The position numbers and the translations under genes are program-made. 64,000 bases of DNA from Limnanthes douglasii subsp. nivea (taxonomy: Eukaryota; Streptophyta; Magnoliopsida; Brassicales; Limnanthaceae), in the NCBI GenBank assembly GCA_036936605.1, contig JAUPFV010000001.1:168354643-168418642 (forward strand), given 5' to 3'. Below, one piece after another: positions 46,601-58,531 of the stretch. Every line of letters starts with the position of its first letter. Position 1 is the first letter of the stretch. The notes under the pieces were generated by a model. That model was not told the origin of the DNA. It saw nothing but the letters and a program-made list of their open reading frames with translations, and did no database searches.

Positions 46601-46912
46601 TGATAAGGATATTAAATATTGGGGGATGAATTGTAATAAACTTAGGGTTGTATATGATAAATTGTACAGTTGAAAGATGATATTTAAAGTATTTGTAAAT
46701 ATAAGGGGTTGCAATGCAATTTACAATTTATATAACTTATTTAGTTATACAAGTGTGACATTCCTATAAATAAGGGGGGAGATGATAAATAAAGCAAGAC
46801 ACGTTTTTATTAGTAAAACTGTTGATTCTAAAAAATACGTTCTCTCTCTATAGTTCATTACTCTCTTTAAGCTTCTCTCATTAAAAATAAGATTCTAACT
46901 CAACAAATTGGC
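46601..46912 (+). repeat. 5' LTR of the second Tat-like element
   Basis: It starts TGATAAGGATATTAAATATT. A TATA box, CTATAAATAA, lies at 46764-46773, offset 163 from the LTR start. It is followed by a CT-rich leader (gttctctctctatag) and ends near ctaactcaaca; the following attggcaatcac is a possible primer binding site. Confidence 0.7.
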
Positions 46913-47689
46913 AATCACAATGGGAGAACTAATCGATTGGTACCTTGATTTCACGCCATAAACCAGAAATTATAAAATTCTTGCTCAATTATATTGTCCT
47001 AGATCGATATGTGAAGTTGATCCAACAGTTTGAAAAGCTATTGAAACTTTGAGATCTTATTTACATAGATGATCAAATTCTAGTATAGCAAGGCCATTTT
47101 TAAATCAAAGTTCGGATGAATTACTTGTTGGACAAAATAACAACTTTGAATGATAAGTATGTTCAAATAGAATAATACATTCACTCATGTAAGCTTAAAT
47201 CTGAGGTACGACAAGTTGAAGAGACATAAAAACTGAAAAATCAATCTAATCAATAGTATACAACTGATCAAATTTGAAGTGATCGAAATGAATCACATTT
47301 TCAGTTTGATAGAGAATATTGTACTTCTCCAAAAGAAAAAAAAGATAAACACATGTATATCACATCTAGTGATGATGAATTCGATAGCTCAGAGTCTGAG
47401 GAAGGATCATTTGAACAAAAGAGGTACCGGGATCTTCAAAAGGAGTAAGAGATCGGCATCAAAAATCCCGTAAGGAATATAAACCTCATAAGGAATATAA
47501 ACCAAAAAGAGACAATAATCTCGTTATACGAGGGATATAAAATGATGTGAAGGGAATACATCTAATCAATACACAAGTATAGTTGATCAGAATTTGTATG
47601 CTATTACGAGAACAAGAGGAGATGTTCAGTACGTACAAGGAGTAGACTGAAGAAATTATCCTTTAACAGCTGAGATTAGATCCGAAGTC

Positions 47690-50600
47690 TTTCTATCGAT
47701 GCAATGCAGGATCCTAATGATCACCTCGAACAATTCAAGAACGATATGATAAACTTCAAAGATGACGATAAGGTGGTATGCAGAACGATTTCTTAAACCT
47801 TCAAGGGCACTACACTAAAATGGTATAATAGGATTCTGAAGCGATCTATTACCGACTTTAGGGATTTTTACACGGCTTTCCGACGATAGTCTATGGAGGA
47901 TTATACGAAGAAGTTTGTGTTAACAAAAGCAGGATTAGGTAATTGTGAGGAGCTGGTTGTTGTGGATGCATTTCAACAAGGGTTGTTATCAGGATATTTG
48001 GAAAATGAAACGAAAAAAAAAGAATTAATTTTTTTGGGCGTTAGTGGCTCAAGTGGAAGATCAAATTAAAATAGAGGAGTCCAACAAATTCGAAGTGGAA
48101 ATGAATCTGTACGGAACAATTCGGGGAAAGAATCTACTAATCCAAGATATCACGCACCTTCACGTCCGAGGATAAATAATAATTTACCTCCTCGAATAGG
48201 AGGGGTTCATTTTAAATTAGCAACAGACAATCAACATTACATGCTAATTAAAAATTAGTGGATAAGGCCAAATTATAATGTTGACTTGACTAGAAATGTT
48301 ACTGTTATTTATGAGAAGTCCAAAGGACATGTAAGTTTTAAAAAGGCATCCCCAATAAACAGACCCAAAGAAGAACGTAATAATAGGTTTTTTCAAGTAT
48401 CATAATGATATTGGGCATAACACTGCATATTGTATAACTTTAATGAAGGAGATATAAGTTTTAATACAGAATGGAAAATTGAAAGCTTTTATCAAAGAGA
48501 AAAATAGCGGATCAAAACCTCCAAGCTCATCGACACAACAAACTGTTAATCTAAATTCGAAGCAAGAAAGTGCATTGATGATTTTAGATTAAATATATGA
48601 TGATTTTGATGTGGCATCAGATAATTTGGACACATATCCAAATCAATTAATCTTGATGGATGTAGATGAACCAGTAAATCAAGGACGAGTTCAAAGCTTA
48701 TGTGAGTATTTTGAATCTATAACAATGTTTTGGAGATTCTATGTCGGTTAATACTAATAGTTTCAGGAAAAGGCACGTTGTTAGTTTAGCAAACTAGGTA
48801 GAAGGAAGAATTTTTACTCATTTATATGGAAAACATGATAATACTTTCATTTTGTTCGATGAGGATGATTTAAGGGACATAACTGGTCCCCGTGAGGATA
48901 CAGTAGTTATAGGGGAATATATATATATATATGGAACTGAAATCCGACATTTTTTATAGATACAGAGAGTTCTGAGGGAACCCGCAGCCGCTACGCAGAG
49001 TGCAATGAGTGCGCACAGGGTAAACCCTCAGTCTGACACGATAGCCTGCAAACCAACGCCAGAAGGTAAACCACACAAGGTGACAGGCTCAGCCGAGAAA
49101 GCGTATGTAGAGCGACTCGAGCTCATGACCTTTGGTCACAAGCATACCATACTCAACCAAGTCGACTACCCTTTGGGGGCTCAAATTTTTCGGTCTGATC
49201 GTAATATAATTGGTTTTACATGTGTAAAAACTCAGGTAATAGATGAAGTCGAAGGCCAAGTGTGTTTGGGAAAAGACCCTTTTAAAAAGAAAGTTCAAGT
49301 CTTCTTCATGGCGGTTGAATGTCCAACCAGCGATGATGATATTTTTAGGAGATCTTGGCTTTCAAGAATGTATGATATTGTCTTTATTGTTCATCAATGT
49401 TTGAAATATGTCATAATAGATCGTGTTCGAGTGGTTTGAAGTGACCAAAAAATGGAAAGAGAATGTGATGTAATAGCACTCAGCGTTCGAGGTTCTAGTT
49501 CTGAATATCAGATGGCTCAATAGAAACCAATGGGGTTGACCTCGAATGAAGAGGGAAAAGATGATTTGAGGGATATCTCGGGTTCTTTAACAGTGAGTGA
49601 GGATATTAAAGAGCATTTTTTTTTCTAATACGAAGACTTTACGAATATGAACATTCTTGTCTCCTACTTTGGCGTTATCCATTGTTACAATTTTTGTTTG
49701 ATAATTTGGATGTTTTCGCTTGGAAAAACAGAGAATGTGATAGGAGTTCCATCTGAAATAATATGTCACAACCGAGCTATAAATTTGAGGATAAAGCCTG
49801 TTATTCATACGAGACAAGCCTTTTCTGTGAAAAACTAAGAGGCTATTTTTCAAGAGGTGGATCATCTCTCTTGGGTTAGACATATTCGGGAGGCATAATA
49901 TCCTTTATGGACTGCAAACTCGGTGTTAGTAAAAATGAAGAACGGAAAGTGACGATTGTGTGTTAACTTCACAGATTTAAATTGTGAATGCCCTAAAGAT
50001 CCATTTTCTATCCTTCAAATAGATCAGCTGGTTGTAACTACTTCAAGGAATACAATTCTCTCTTTTATGGATTTCTTTTCAAGTTATAATCATATATAAA
50101 TGGATCCAAAATATCAGGAAGATTCAGACTTTCATCACACATCGAGGACTACATTGCTATAAAGTCATTCTATTTGGTTTAAACAATGTTGGAGTGACAT
50201 ATCAAACGTTGGTAAATAAGGCTTTTGCTCATAAGATTGGAAGAAATATTGAATTATACATTGATGATATGTTGGTTAAAAGTTTGACATATGGTGAACA
50301 CTTCAACAATATAGAAGAGACCTTTCTAAATTTGAGGGTCATTTGTTTGAATCTGAATCCTGAAAATTCTACTTTCGATGTCCGATCCGGGAAATATTTA
50401 GGGTATATTATTAGTGAAAAAATGGATAGAAACATATCTTGAACAACTTAAGGATTTGGTTTCGATGACATCACCTTGAACCATAAAGGAGGTGCAAGTA
50501 TTGACAGAAAGGCTAGTTGTCCTTACTCATTTTAATTCAAGGTTTTTATGACAAGTGTTTTCTTTTTTTCTAAGAATTACAAAGACCCAAATAGTTTGAA

Positions 50601-52400
50601 TGGACACCAGATTGTGAAGCAACTTTTTCAAATATTTAAGAACTTTTGCTGTCACCAGAGATTTTGTCTAATCCTCGAATTAGAGAGCAACTGTTTATAT
50701 ATATATAGTAGTGTCTGATTTTGCTGTAAGCGTTGTTTTGATATGCGCAGACAATGGAGTTTCAAAGCGAGTTTATTATGTTAGTAAAATTTTATAGGCA
50801 TCGAAGAAAAGGTATTTGAAACTTGAAAAATTGGGTTTGGTTTTAGTGGTGGTTACTAGGAAAATGCACTTTTATTTTCAAGCTCACATAATTTTGTTTT
50901 AAACTTCTTTCCCATTAAATAATGTGTTACAGCGACAAGATATTTATGGTAGAATGACCCAATGGTCAGTAGAATTTGGAGATTTTGACATTATTGTTTT
51001 CTCCTTGAATGGCTATTCAAGCTCAAGATTTAGCTGATTTCCTAGTCGAATTTCATTCGTGCCGATCAGATGAGGGACAGATAAAAAGGTCTTGCCATAA
51101 ACTTCGATGTGGGTGGTTCAAACTGATTGTGGTTCCATCATATTGGGATGTAGTGCACGAGTTCAATTAGTTTCTTCTTCTGGGGGAGGAAATATTTCAG
51201 GCTATTCGGTTTGGCTGTAACGCATCAAATAATAAGGTTGAGTATGAGGTTGCGTTAGCTAGTTTAAGGCTTGCAAATATATGTGGAGAAATAACAGTTT
51301 GTTTGAAAAACGATTCACAACTACTGGTAAATCATGTGACATGTGTATCTCAAGCCAAGAAAGATCAATTAATTTTGTATCTATGCGAGCTTCAAAATTT
51401 GACTCTTTTATTTGATAAAGTGGTTATACAGAATATTAACGGAGGCAAAAATTGCTTATAGAGAAAAAAATCTATAGATATTGCTACATGAGAGTCCTTC
51501 GATTTTGATACGTTCAGAAAATCGTAAATATGTTGAGGAAGTATTTCTTATTCCAGACATAATTCGAAGTGATTAGAGTTCTGATATCCTTTATTTTTTA
51601 CTAAGAGGTATGTTACCTCAAGATGCACAGCTAACTGAAAATTTAAGGTACAAAACCCATGGTTATGTTGTATTAGATGAAGCTAAGAAAGAAGCTAAGG
51701 ATATTTTATCTGAGTTGCATGATTGTGAAGGTTCAGCTCACTGTGGGTTTAAGTCTTTGATGCAGGGGGTTTTATTGGCAGGTTACTATCGGCCTCAATT
51801 ATAAATGATGTTAAGGTCATAGTTCAAGGTTGTGATACTTGTTAACGCTTTGCTAATTCTATGCACAAACCAGTAGTACCGCTCATTTTCATATCTGAAG
51901 CTATCTCTTCTGATAGATGGAGAATAGTTTTAGTAGGTTCATTCCCTATAGCCTTTGGAGAACATCAGATGATTATAGTAGCGGTAGATTACTTTTCCAA
52001 GTAGGCTAAAGCCGAACCATTATCTGGTACAAAAGGCAAGGATGTTATTAAGTTCATTGTGAATAATATATGGTGTTGCTATAGATTTCTTCATAAAATC
52101 ACCACAGTTAATGGTCCTCAATTTAACAACAGAGAAACGATTTATTTTTGCGTTTCGAGGGCTATCACGCAGTGCTTTTATACACCTTTTCATCGCCAAG
52201 AAAATGGTCAAGTGGAAGTGACTAATATTTCTATTTTGGAAGGTTTGAAGAAGATTTTAACATGAACTGCAAAGAAATGGCCTAACTATTTGCATGAGGA
52301 GTTGTGGGCTTATCCTATAGCTCCTAGAGAGGCCACTCAAGAAATACCTTTTGCCTTGGTGTATGGTATGGATGTTGTTAGCCGTGCATAGGCTACTTAC
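47690..52400 (+). pseudogene. gag-pol of the second Tat-like element, broken
   Basis: Gag: DPNDHLEQFKNDMINFKDDD (about 47708), then AFQQGLLSGYLENE (about 47970), knuckle remnant KYHNDIGHNTAYC (about 48395). Protease end: VFFMAVECPTSDDDIFRRSW (49183-49437, just right of a SINE). RT: SVKN-EAIFQEV (49830), NGKW-LCVNFTDLN-ECPKDPF (about 49940-50010), IELYIDDMLVKS (50247). RNase H: NNKVEYEVALASLRLANICG (about 51225-51285). Integrase: GYYRPQL, CDTC-RFANSMHKP (about 51830), DRWRI-VGSF, NGPQF, ENGQVEVTN (52200). At the first two catalytic positions Asp is Val (RIVLVG; TTVNGPQ), while the Glu remains. Stops and shifts are numerous. Confidence 0.82.
48975..49179 (-). mobile_element. tRNA-derived SINE, Au-like, minus strand
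   Basis: The minus strand starts CCCCCAAAGGGTAGTCGACT and has a box A-like TAGTCGACTTGGTTGAGTA and a box B-like GGTCATGAGCTCGAGTC (plus-strand 49112-49130), about the right distance apart. The rest (GGTTTGCAGGCTATCGTGTC, GGGTTTACCCTGTGCGCACT, GCTGCGGGTTCCC) matches the Au SINE family of flowering plants as I remember it. It is much richer in GC than its surroundings and lies within the protease region of the Tat-like element. I could not identify a target duplication. Confidence 0.72.
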
Positions 52401-52439
52401 CTTCTTATAGATTACTTCACTATTCTGAAGAGGCAAAAA

Positions 52440-53640
52440 GAACGGATCTAGACTTGAACAAAGAGAAAAGAGTTAGATCTCATTTGAATATGAGTCATCT
52501 GAAGTTGCTCTTGCATATTTTGGACCATCGGATCCATATCCTGATAAAGATCTTGAAGTTCATCAGTACTAATGGGCACTTTAGGAATGAAGGTTTCATC
52601 TCTTTATTGATCTCGCACTATAGTTTTTTCAGCTTCAAAATGAGGCACTTCTGAGGGAGTTTCTTCAGACTTCTTTTATGCCTTCCTAGGTGGTCGAGTT
52701 GTCGAAATGCTCTTTTTCTTCTTCAAGGCAACAATTTTTTTTCTTTTTCGAGAAGGTTCAGCCTCGACCGATTCTTTGATTGTTGGAAGAGTAGCTTCAT
52801 TTGTCTTCCTTTTGGTCTTTCTCTTCTTCTTTTGTGATTTTGGATCACTTGAAATGCTAGCAAATATACTAGCTGTTTTTTTATTTTTAACCTTCTTTTT
52901 CGAATCTAATTATATTAAGATTTTATTTTATTTTATTTTAAAATATTTATTTTATTTCCTTGTATTATAATTTAGGGTTTTGAGAAGCTCTTATATAAAG
53001 CTTCATATGCCTTAAGTTATTTTAAGTTTTTGGAATAATATAATTTTATCTCTGGAAATTTCAATTTTTGTTACCCTTAGATTAGGGTTTCATCATGTTA
53101 CTCTTAAATTAGGGTTTCATCTATCGTTGGTTCTTCTTCTATTTCCATCGCGTCATCAAACGTCGCGTGGATTTTGCGAATCAAATTAATTGTTTGCTCC
53201 TCTTTGGTATTTTTTATTGCAGTTAGTGTGTCCATTCCATACTGATTCTTAGAATTTTCTATAACAAATTCTTTTTCATCTTTGAATCTCGTCCTGAGAG
53301 AAGCCATACCATTCGTCAGCTTATTCTTTTCTTCCCCACTATTATTCAAAGATTCTTGAAGAATGGAATATGTTTCTGCTCCTTGGATAATTACTTGGCA
53401 TGTTTGGTCTTAAGATCATCTATCTCGTCTTGATGAGAATTCATGAGCTCTTTTATTTCTTGATCATACACAAAGCGTAGATGATGTTTGAGTTGGATGG
53501 CTTCATGAATATATTGTGAATTGTCAGTTTGAAATGCATGAATATATTGTGGCAAGGAAAATGGAAGATTTAATATGAAGTAGATAATGAGTTTTGGCAA
53601 AGAAAGGTTTTTACCCCTTTGTCCTTCATAAGAACTAGGG
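52440..53640 (-). pseudogene. Antisense ORF remnant of the second Tat-like element
   Basis: Minus strand, between pol and the 3' LTR. Near 53390-53600 there is a coiled-coil-like part (YDQEIKELMNSHQDEIDDL), and at 53104-53349 another charged part (NKLTNGMASLRTRFKDEKEF). Near 52690-52860 lies a Lys-rich segment, and near 52500-52620 the motif ELQDLYQDMDPMVQNMQEQL. The last two match, in the same order, the Lys-rich segment and YYELYRDMDPQIQEIQ of the ORF at 18300-20393. The conserved FRFPL front region is not visible here. Broken by many stops. Function unknown. Confidence 0.6.
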
Positions 53641-53646
53641 GGCTAC

Positions 53647-53980
53647 TGATAAGGATATTAAATATGGAGGGCTTAAATCTAATAGAACTAATGTCATTTA
53701 TAATAAATTGTATACTAGTTAGTTGTTTTTAGACTACTTGTAAACATGAGGGGTTGTAATGTAATTAACCCCTTTGTATAACTAATTATGTTATACTAAG
53801 TCTAAGACGCCTATAAATAAAGGTTGAGGTCAATGATTAAAGGGTAATGTTTTCTCTAGAACTAAACATTTTCTTTACTTTCTCTCTCAGAATCATAGTT
53901 ACCAATCATCTTCTTTAATCATCTTGGTGGTGATGGATAGTTAGTGATTGTAAGTAATTTCTATAATTGTTTTATTTTTT
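53647..53980 (+). repeat. 3' LTR of the second Tat-like element
   Basis: Same TGATAAGGATATTAAATAT start, preceded by the purine-rich agaactagggggctac (53631-53646), a plausible polypurine tract. CTATAAATAA is at 53811-53820, offset 164, almost the same as in the 5' LTR. The shared word gaggggttgtaatg corresponds to aaggggttgcaatg in the 5' LTR. The right end is uncertain. From 53980 to 54126 I see no other feature. Confidence 0.7.
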
Positions 53981-54520
53981 TATTTGTGTTATTATTTGAT
54001 CTCTTTTATAATACTAGTTATTTCATATATATTTTTATTCTTTTAATGACATAAAAAACAAACGATAAATATTCCAACTTGCATACCGTCAAACTTAAAT
54101 TATTTTATGTTTCCGAATTAAAACATAAATATGCATGATCTTTTAGATATTAGTCTAGGAAATCCAATCTTCGAAACATATTCCTCACATGCTAGTGGTA
54201 CGATAGCACTAGTTCAAATTCTATAAATAGACCATCTTGGATATGGGACTACTTTAATGAGAGGCATTAAAAGATACAACTATGTGTATAACATGTGGAA
54301 AAGAACTATCATATGATGATGGAAAAACAAATAGTAGCATTGGTGGTATGATTAGACACTTATAAAGGGGACAACTTGTTATATATCATTTTAAAACTCT
54401 TGAAGAATGGAATAAAATCATATATAGAATAGTGGTTATATATTTGTTTTCAATGAAAATACATAAAGCAATGAAACCATGATATATACTCTTGGTAGCG
54501 CAAAATCTTTTTATTTTGCC

Positions 54521-54866
54521 AACAATTATAGATATGAGAATTTTATGGTTAATGGAGTCAACCCAAGATTCAAGCAAATCACACATACCTCTATGAGATC
54601 AAGAACTATTAAATATTTTTAAAATACAAAAGAAATGATTAGAGATATCGTTTTTTAAATTACCATGAAAATTTATTTGACTAATGATATAAGAACAATT
54701 ATAGATATGAGAATTGGATGGTTAATATAGTCAACCCAAGAGCCAAACAAATCACACAAACCTCTATGAGATCAAAAGCTATTAAATATTTTAAAAATAA
54801 ATAATAAATAATTAGGGATATCGTTTTTAAAATTAGCATGGAAATTTATTTAACTAGTGATATAAC
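54521..54866 (+). repeat. 173-bp tandem duplication within the hAT-2 gene
   Basis: Unit 1 is 54521-54693 and unit 2 54694-54866. Both start aacaattatagatatgagaa and end tgatataa(g/c). They differ by roughly 12 percent, so the duplication is not recent. It duplicates the coding stretch around NPRAKQITHTSMRS and IYLTSDI. Confidence 0.9.
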
Positions 54867-55061
54867 AACAATTTCTGAATTTAATGGTATATGTTTTACT
54901 TTACATTGAATTAATCCTAATTAGAAACTCAAAAAAGGAATTATATATTTTTGTTGTATTGGTAATCATAATTCTATTGTTAGTAAATAAAGTATTTAAG
55001 TGTGTGAATTATTTTAAAGGTAAAAAAAACGTAACTCAATTTATTTTGATAATGCATATAC

Positions 55062-55074
55062 AAACATTGAAGCT
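55062..55074 (+). repeat. Left target-site duplication of LINE-B
   Basis: AAACATTGAAGCT, repeated at 62427-62439. It is part of the hAT-2 coding sequence (DNAYTNIEA). Confidence 0.93.
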
Positions 55075-56084
55075 CTCCCCTCTCTCCTCTCAACGGTAAT
55101 TGTTTATACAATTTTTCTTGAGAATCAGCTTCAATGTCCATTGATTCATTTGATTGATGGCTCCATTGAGTAGCATTCCCTACCGCCTTCTGCCTGAAAC
55201 TACTCTTCACTTCCTTGAGCCACTCCCATCTTCTTCACTCAATGAACAACTTCCCATTTATGTCCCTTCATCTTGGGTTTCTACTGGGTATGCTGATCAA
55301 TCCTCTCACCCATTTACCCTTAGGACAACTAGGAGCAGAAGAATGTCAAAGCTCCAAGCTCACCACTCAATGTCATACCCCATGTAAAATCCCTTACCAA
55401 TCAGTATGTACAATAGCAAGGTGGATTTTCAATTATCCCCCTTGCATTTCTTGCTGATTAAGCAACCCTCTAAACCATCTCCTCTCTACTCCTTAATCTT
55501 CAGGTAAAAAACAGTCCCCCTTTGTAAGGTAACTAGCTATGCCCAATCCTTCACCCATTTATGCCTGAGCTACCCCTGTCTGACTTCCTCTTCCCCAGCC
55601 AGTTGCTTAGGAATCCCCTGTGTTTTGCCCAACTCAATCTGGCTACTGGCTCATTCAGTTAGCCTCCCTATTAGTTCTAGTTTAGTTACCTCAACCAAAC
55701 CCCTCCCTCCTCAATCCTCTCAAATCATCTCTCTAAACCTAGTTCTCACCTCTCTCTCTTTTGGAAAAAATTTTAAACCCCTTTCCTTTCTACCCTTCTT
55801 TTAAGGTAATCCAGACCTATTTTAAGCTCTACTGGATTACCTATAGTATCAACACAAATCTGTCTCTAATCTATGATCCTAACCCTAGATTAGTCCCTCC
55901 CCCTAGTCTACTTTTTGTACTAGCTGATCATAGTACTAGCATACCTCTGTTAGGTGTCTATCTCTCATCAAACCCCAAGAAGCTCACCTATAAACACTTA
56001 CCACTACACATCCTCCCCTTCATCACTCTCACCAAAATAATCAGCACCCACCAAATTTCACAAAAATCACAAAACTCTTACCTG

Positions 56085-58510
56085 ATGGACCCTTCCTCGG
56101 TCTCTTTGAGGCCTTCCAAACCCTCTGGCCTCCCAGGAACTTTCTCCCCCTTACGAATATTCAGCTTATTCTCTTCACTTGCTGCTTTCCTCTCCTTTCA
56201 TGACCCTGCTTCCAACCAATCCAACCCATCTCCTATCTCACCTCCTCCAATCTCCGAATCTGCCCTGTTTACTCAGCCCCCCTCTGCTCCACCAGCTCTC
56301 CACATTTCGCCACTCCATGAGTCCTATGTCAAGGAAGTCTTAGCTAAATCCAGATTCCACATGAAATCTGGCCAGGGACGAAAAATCTTCCAAAACGATT
56401 CTATGAAAATCTTAGAAACTTTCTTACCTACTGAAGAATCCATCCTCCCTGTGCTCCCCTCTGTCAAGTTCTTTACTGCCTCTAATGCGAATTGTCAGTC
56501 TCATTTGGGCATCTTCACCTCTGTCTCCAGTACCTTTATCTCAATCGACTCTGATTTGGGGTTTTACACTAACCTCGTGACAGCCATTGAAGAGCTTCCT
56601 TGCAATCCTCTTCCTGTATCTATCACATTAGCTTCAACTCTGTGACAGAGTTCCAAATCACAAACCCTCCACCAGCCACCCTCAATCGACCATGTAATCG
56701 CCAAGTCCTCTCTCGATGCTCTGCTTGAAGCCTTTCCCAATACTCTGCTTGAAGCCTCTCCCAATACTGGTTATGCTTCGCTGTCCTCCTCCAAGAGCAT
56801 CTCTCGAACTGGGAATAGATGTTTGATCTCTGCCAGCCCTGCGAACTACCCAAATCTCCCATCTTCTCCACCCTGTTCCGCTGGCAAAGGTAGTCACCAG
56901 TAATCTCTGGTATCAAGGAAGTCCCTCTCCATCTTTCCCTCAAGAGATCTCCCTCTCGATACCCAGGGCCATTTACTCGACTCTATGTGTTTTGAAAGAT
57001 CCCTGAGAATCGACTCTCATGGATCTTCCGTTGGTAAAAGGGGATCTGCAAATTTAATCTTCCCCAAAGATGCTCGTCTGGATGCTGACTGTGGGAGAGA
57101 ATCTGGTAGATTCGTGGATTCGGTCTCTGGAAATTGGGCACTGGCAAAACCTAATTTTCCTTCTGTAACTAGAAGCCACCCAGTGACCTCAATTGGGCTT
57201 TCGTTAGTCTCTGGGAGTGGGTTAGGCATCCGGTTTGTGAAGCCCTCGAGTAACCATGAAGAAGAAACGTTGGGCTGCCATTCAGAAACAGTGGGCCAAG
57301 GGAATCTAGACCCTAGCTACTCGGGTCTAATGGGTACATCAGGTTTGGGACGCTTTGCCAAGCAAGTTGAGCCTACGCAAGTACTCTCAATTTCCAGGCC
57401 CGTTAAAAATAATGGAAAAGGCCTCATTGGAGGTGGGGCTCCCAAAGCCAATTACTCTATCATCCGAAATTTTGGGAACGCGGGTAAAGGCCCAAAAGGA
57501 AGAAAGTATAAATTGGTCCATCCGAAACATCATTTACGTCTTTTTTCAATGGATTTCTCTAGAGGTATTTCAAGTTCCAACTCGCTTTCTAACACTCGAC
57601 CACTTTCCTCTTATGCAACTATAGTTGCAGGACATAGTGACAACCGCTTTCCTTTAGCTATCTGAATCAGACACATGGAAATGGATGGTAATGAATTCAA
57701 TATGAACGACTCGGCGTTAGGATCTCCGAATTTTTGGAAGGCTTGTCTTTCGGGCTACTTTCTCAATCAGCCTTCCAATCTTACATTCCTTAAAGCTAAT
57801 ATGGAATCGTTATGGAAACGATATAAACTTTTGGAATTTAAACCTCTCCCCGAAGGCTACTTCCTTTTCAAATTTGGTTCTGAGGCAATGGCTAAAAAGG
57901 TGCTGGAGGAAGCCCTTGGCATTTTAGTGGTCATCTAATGATTCTGAAAATTTGGGAGTCTCTTACTTCCCTTATCAAAGACCCTCACACGAAAATACCA
58001 ATATGGGTTAAGGTATTCAATCTTCCTCTTGAATTATGGACTGCTGAAGGATTCAGCAATATAGGTTTGGTTATTGGAACTCCCCTCTATGTGGATCATC
58101 AGACTGAGAGGAAGAAAAAGCTTAGATTTGCTCGAATTTGTATATTGATCAAAGCGGGCCCCCCAATCCGGTATGAGCTTACCTTCAAAATCAGAGGCAA
58201 ATCCATCACGGTCTGTTTTGAATACCATGGTCTCCCTCCTTAATGTGCGAATTGCAAAGTCTTTGGGCACCCTACTCGCCAGTGTACAAAATGGCCAGTC
58301 AAGCCCCTCCCTTTTCCTATCGGGACTACTTCATCCGAGGAAGATCCCTCTGAGATAGATCCTGAGGTGGACTCTAGACTTCCATTTATCTCTAAGGATA
58401 AGGAATTGGAGACCGGGGAGGAGGTGGATTCGCCCCCCAAAAGGATGTGTATGGACGGAGCTAAAGACAAAGGCAAAAAGGTAATGTCCTCCGACAGGAC
58501 CATCAGCTGA
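56085..58510 (+). pseudogene. LINE-B ORF1: DUF4283 and zinc-knuckle protein with a long N-terminal part, broken
   Basis: The start is ATG at 56085 (MDPSSVSLRPSKPSG). About 530 residues rich in Ser and Pro precede the DUF4283-like domain (NFWKACLSGYFLNQPSNLTF at 57738; PIWVKVFNLPLELWTAEGFS at about 57990). A zf-CCHC_4-type knuckle follows: GLPP-stop-CANCKVFGHPTRQC (58225-58275). The tail is acidic, then basic (PPKRMCMDGAKDKGKK). Damage: in-frame stops at 56643, about 56901, 57663 and 58241, and a 1-nt frameshift near 57915 within the motif before SGHLMILKIWE. The long front part contains a short duplication (ALLEAFPNT, TLLEASPNT). ORF2 begins 21 nt after the stop. Confidence 0.82.
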
Positions 58511-58531
58511 TCCATTGTAAGTCTCATATTT

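Larger units (their letters stand above)
46601..53980 (+). mobile_element. Second Tat-like Ty3/Gypsy element with LTRs, plus strand
   Basis: Direct LTRs start TGATAAGGATATTAAATAT at 46601 and 53647. Between them lie gag, protease, RT, RNase H and integrase on plus, a SINE insertion, and an antisense coding remnant before the 3' LTR. It has cut into the plus-strand chromovirus copy (last chromovirus-like residues end at 46600). The LTRs are strongly diverged, so the insertion is old. A 5-bp target duplication cannot be read because the right LTR end is unclear. Confidence 0.78.

Noticed and set aside
49090..49179. A tRNA gene on minus
   Set aside because: Box A and box B words are present, but no cloverleaf can be drawn and the sequence continues into SINE body words.
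55761..56084. N-terminal extension of LINE-B ORF1 from 55761
   Set aside because: The upstream open stretch is pyrimidine-rich, of low complexity and lacks conserved motifs; the MDPSS start at 56085 is a better choice.
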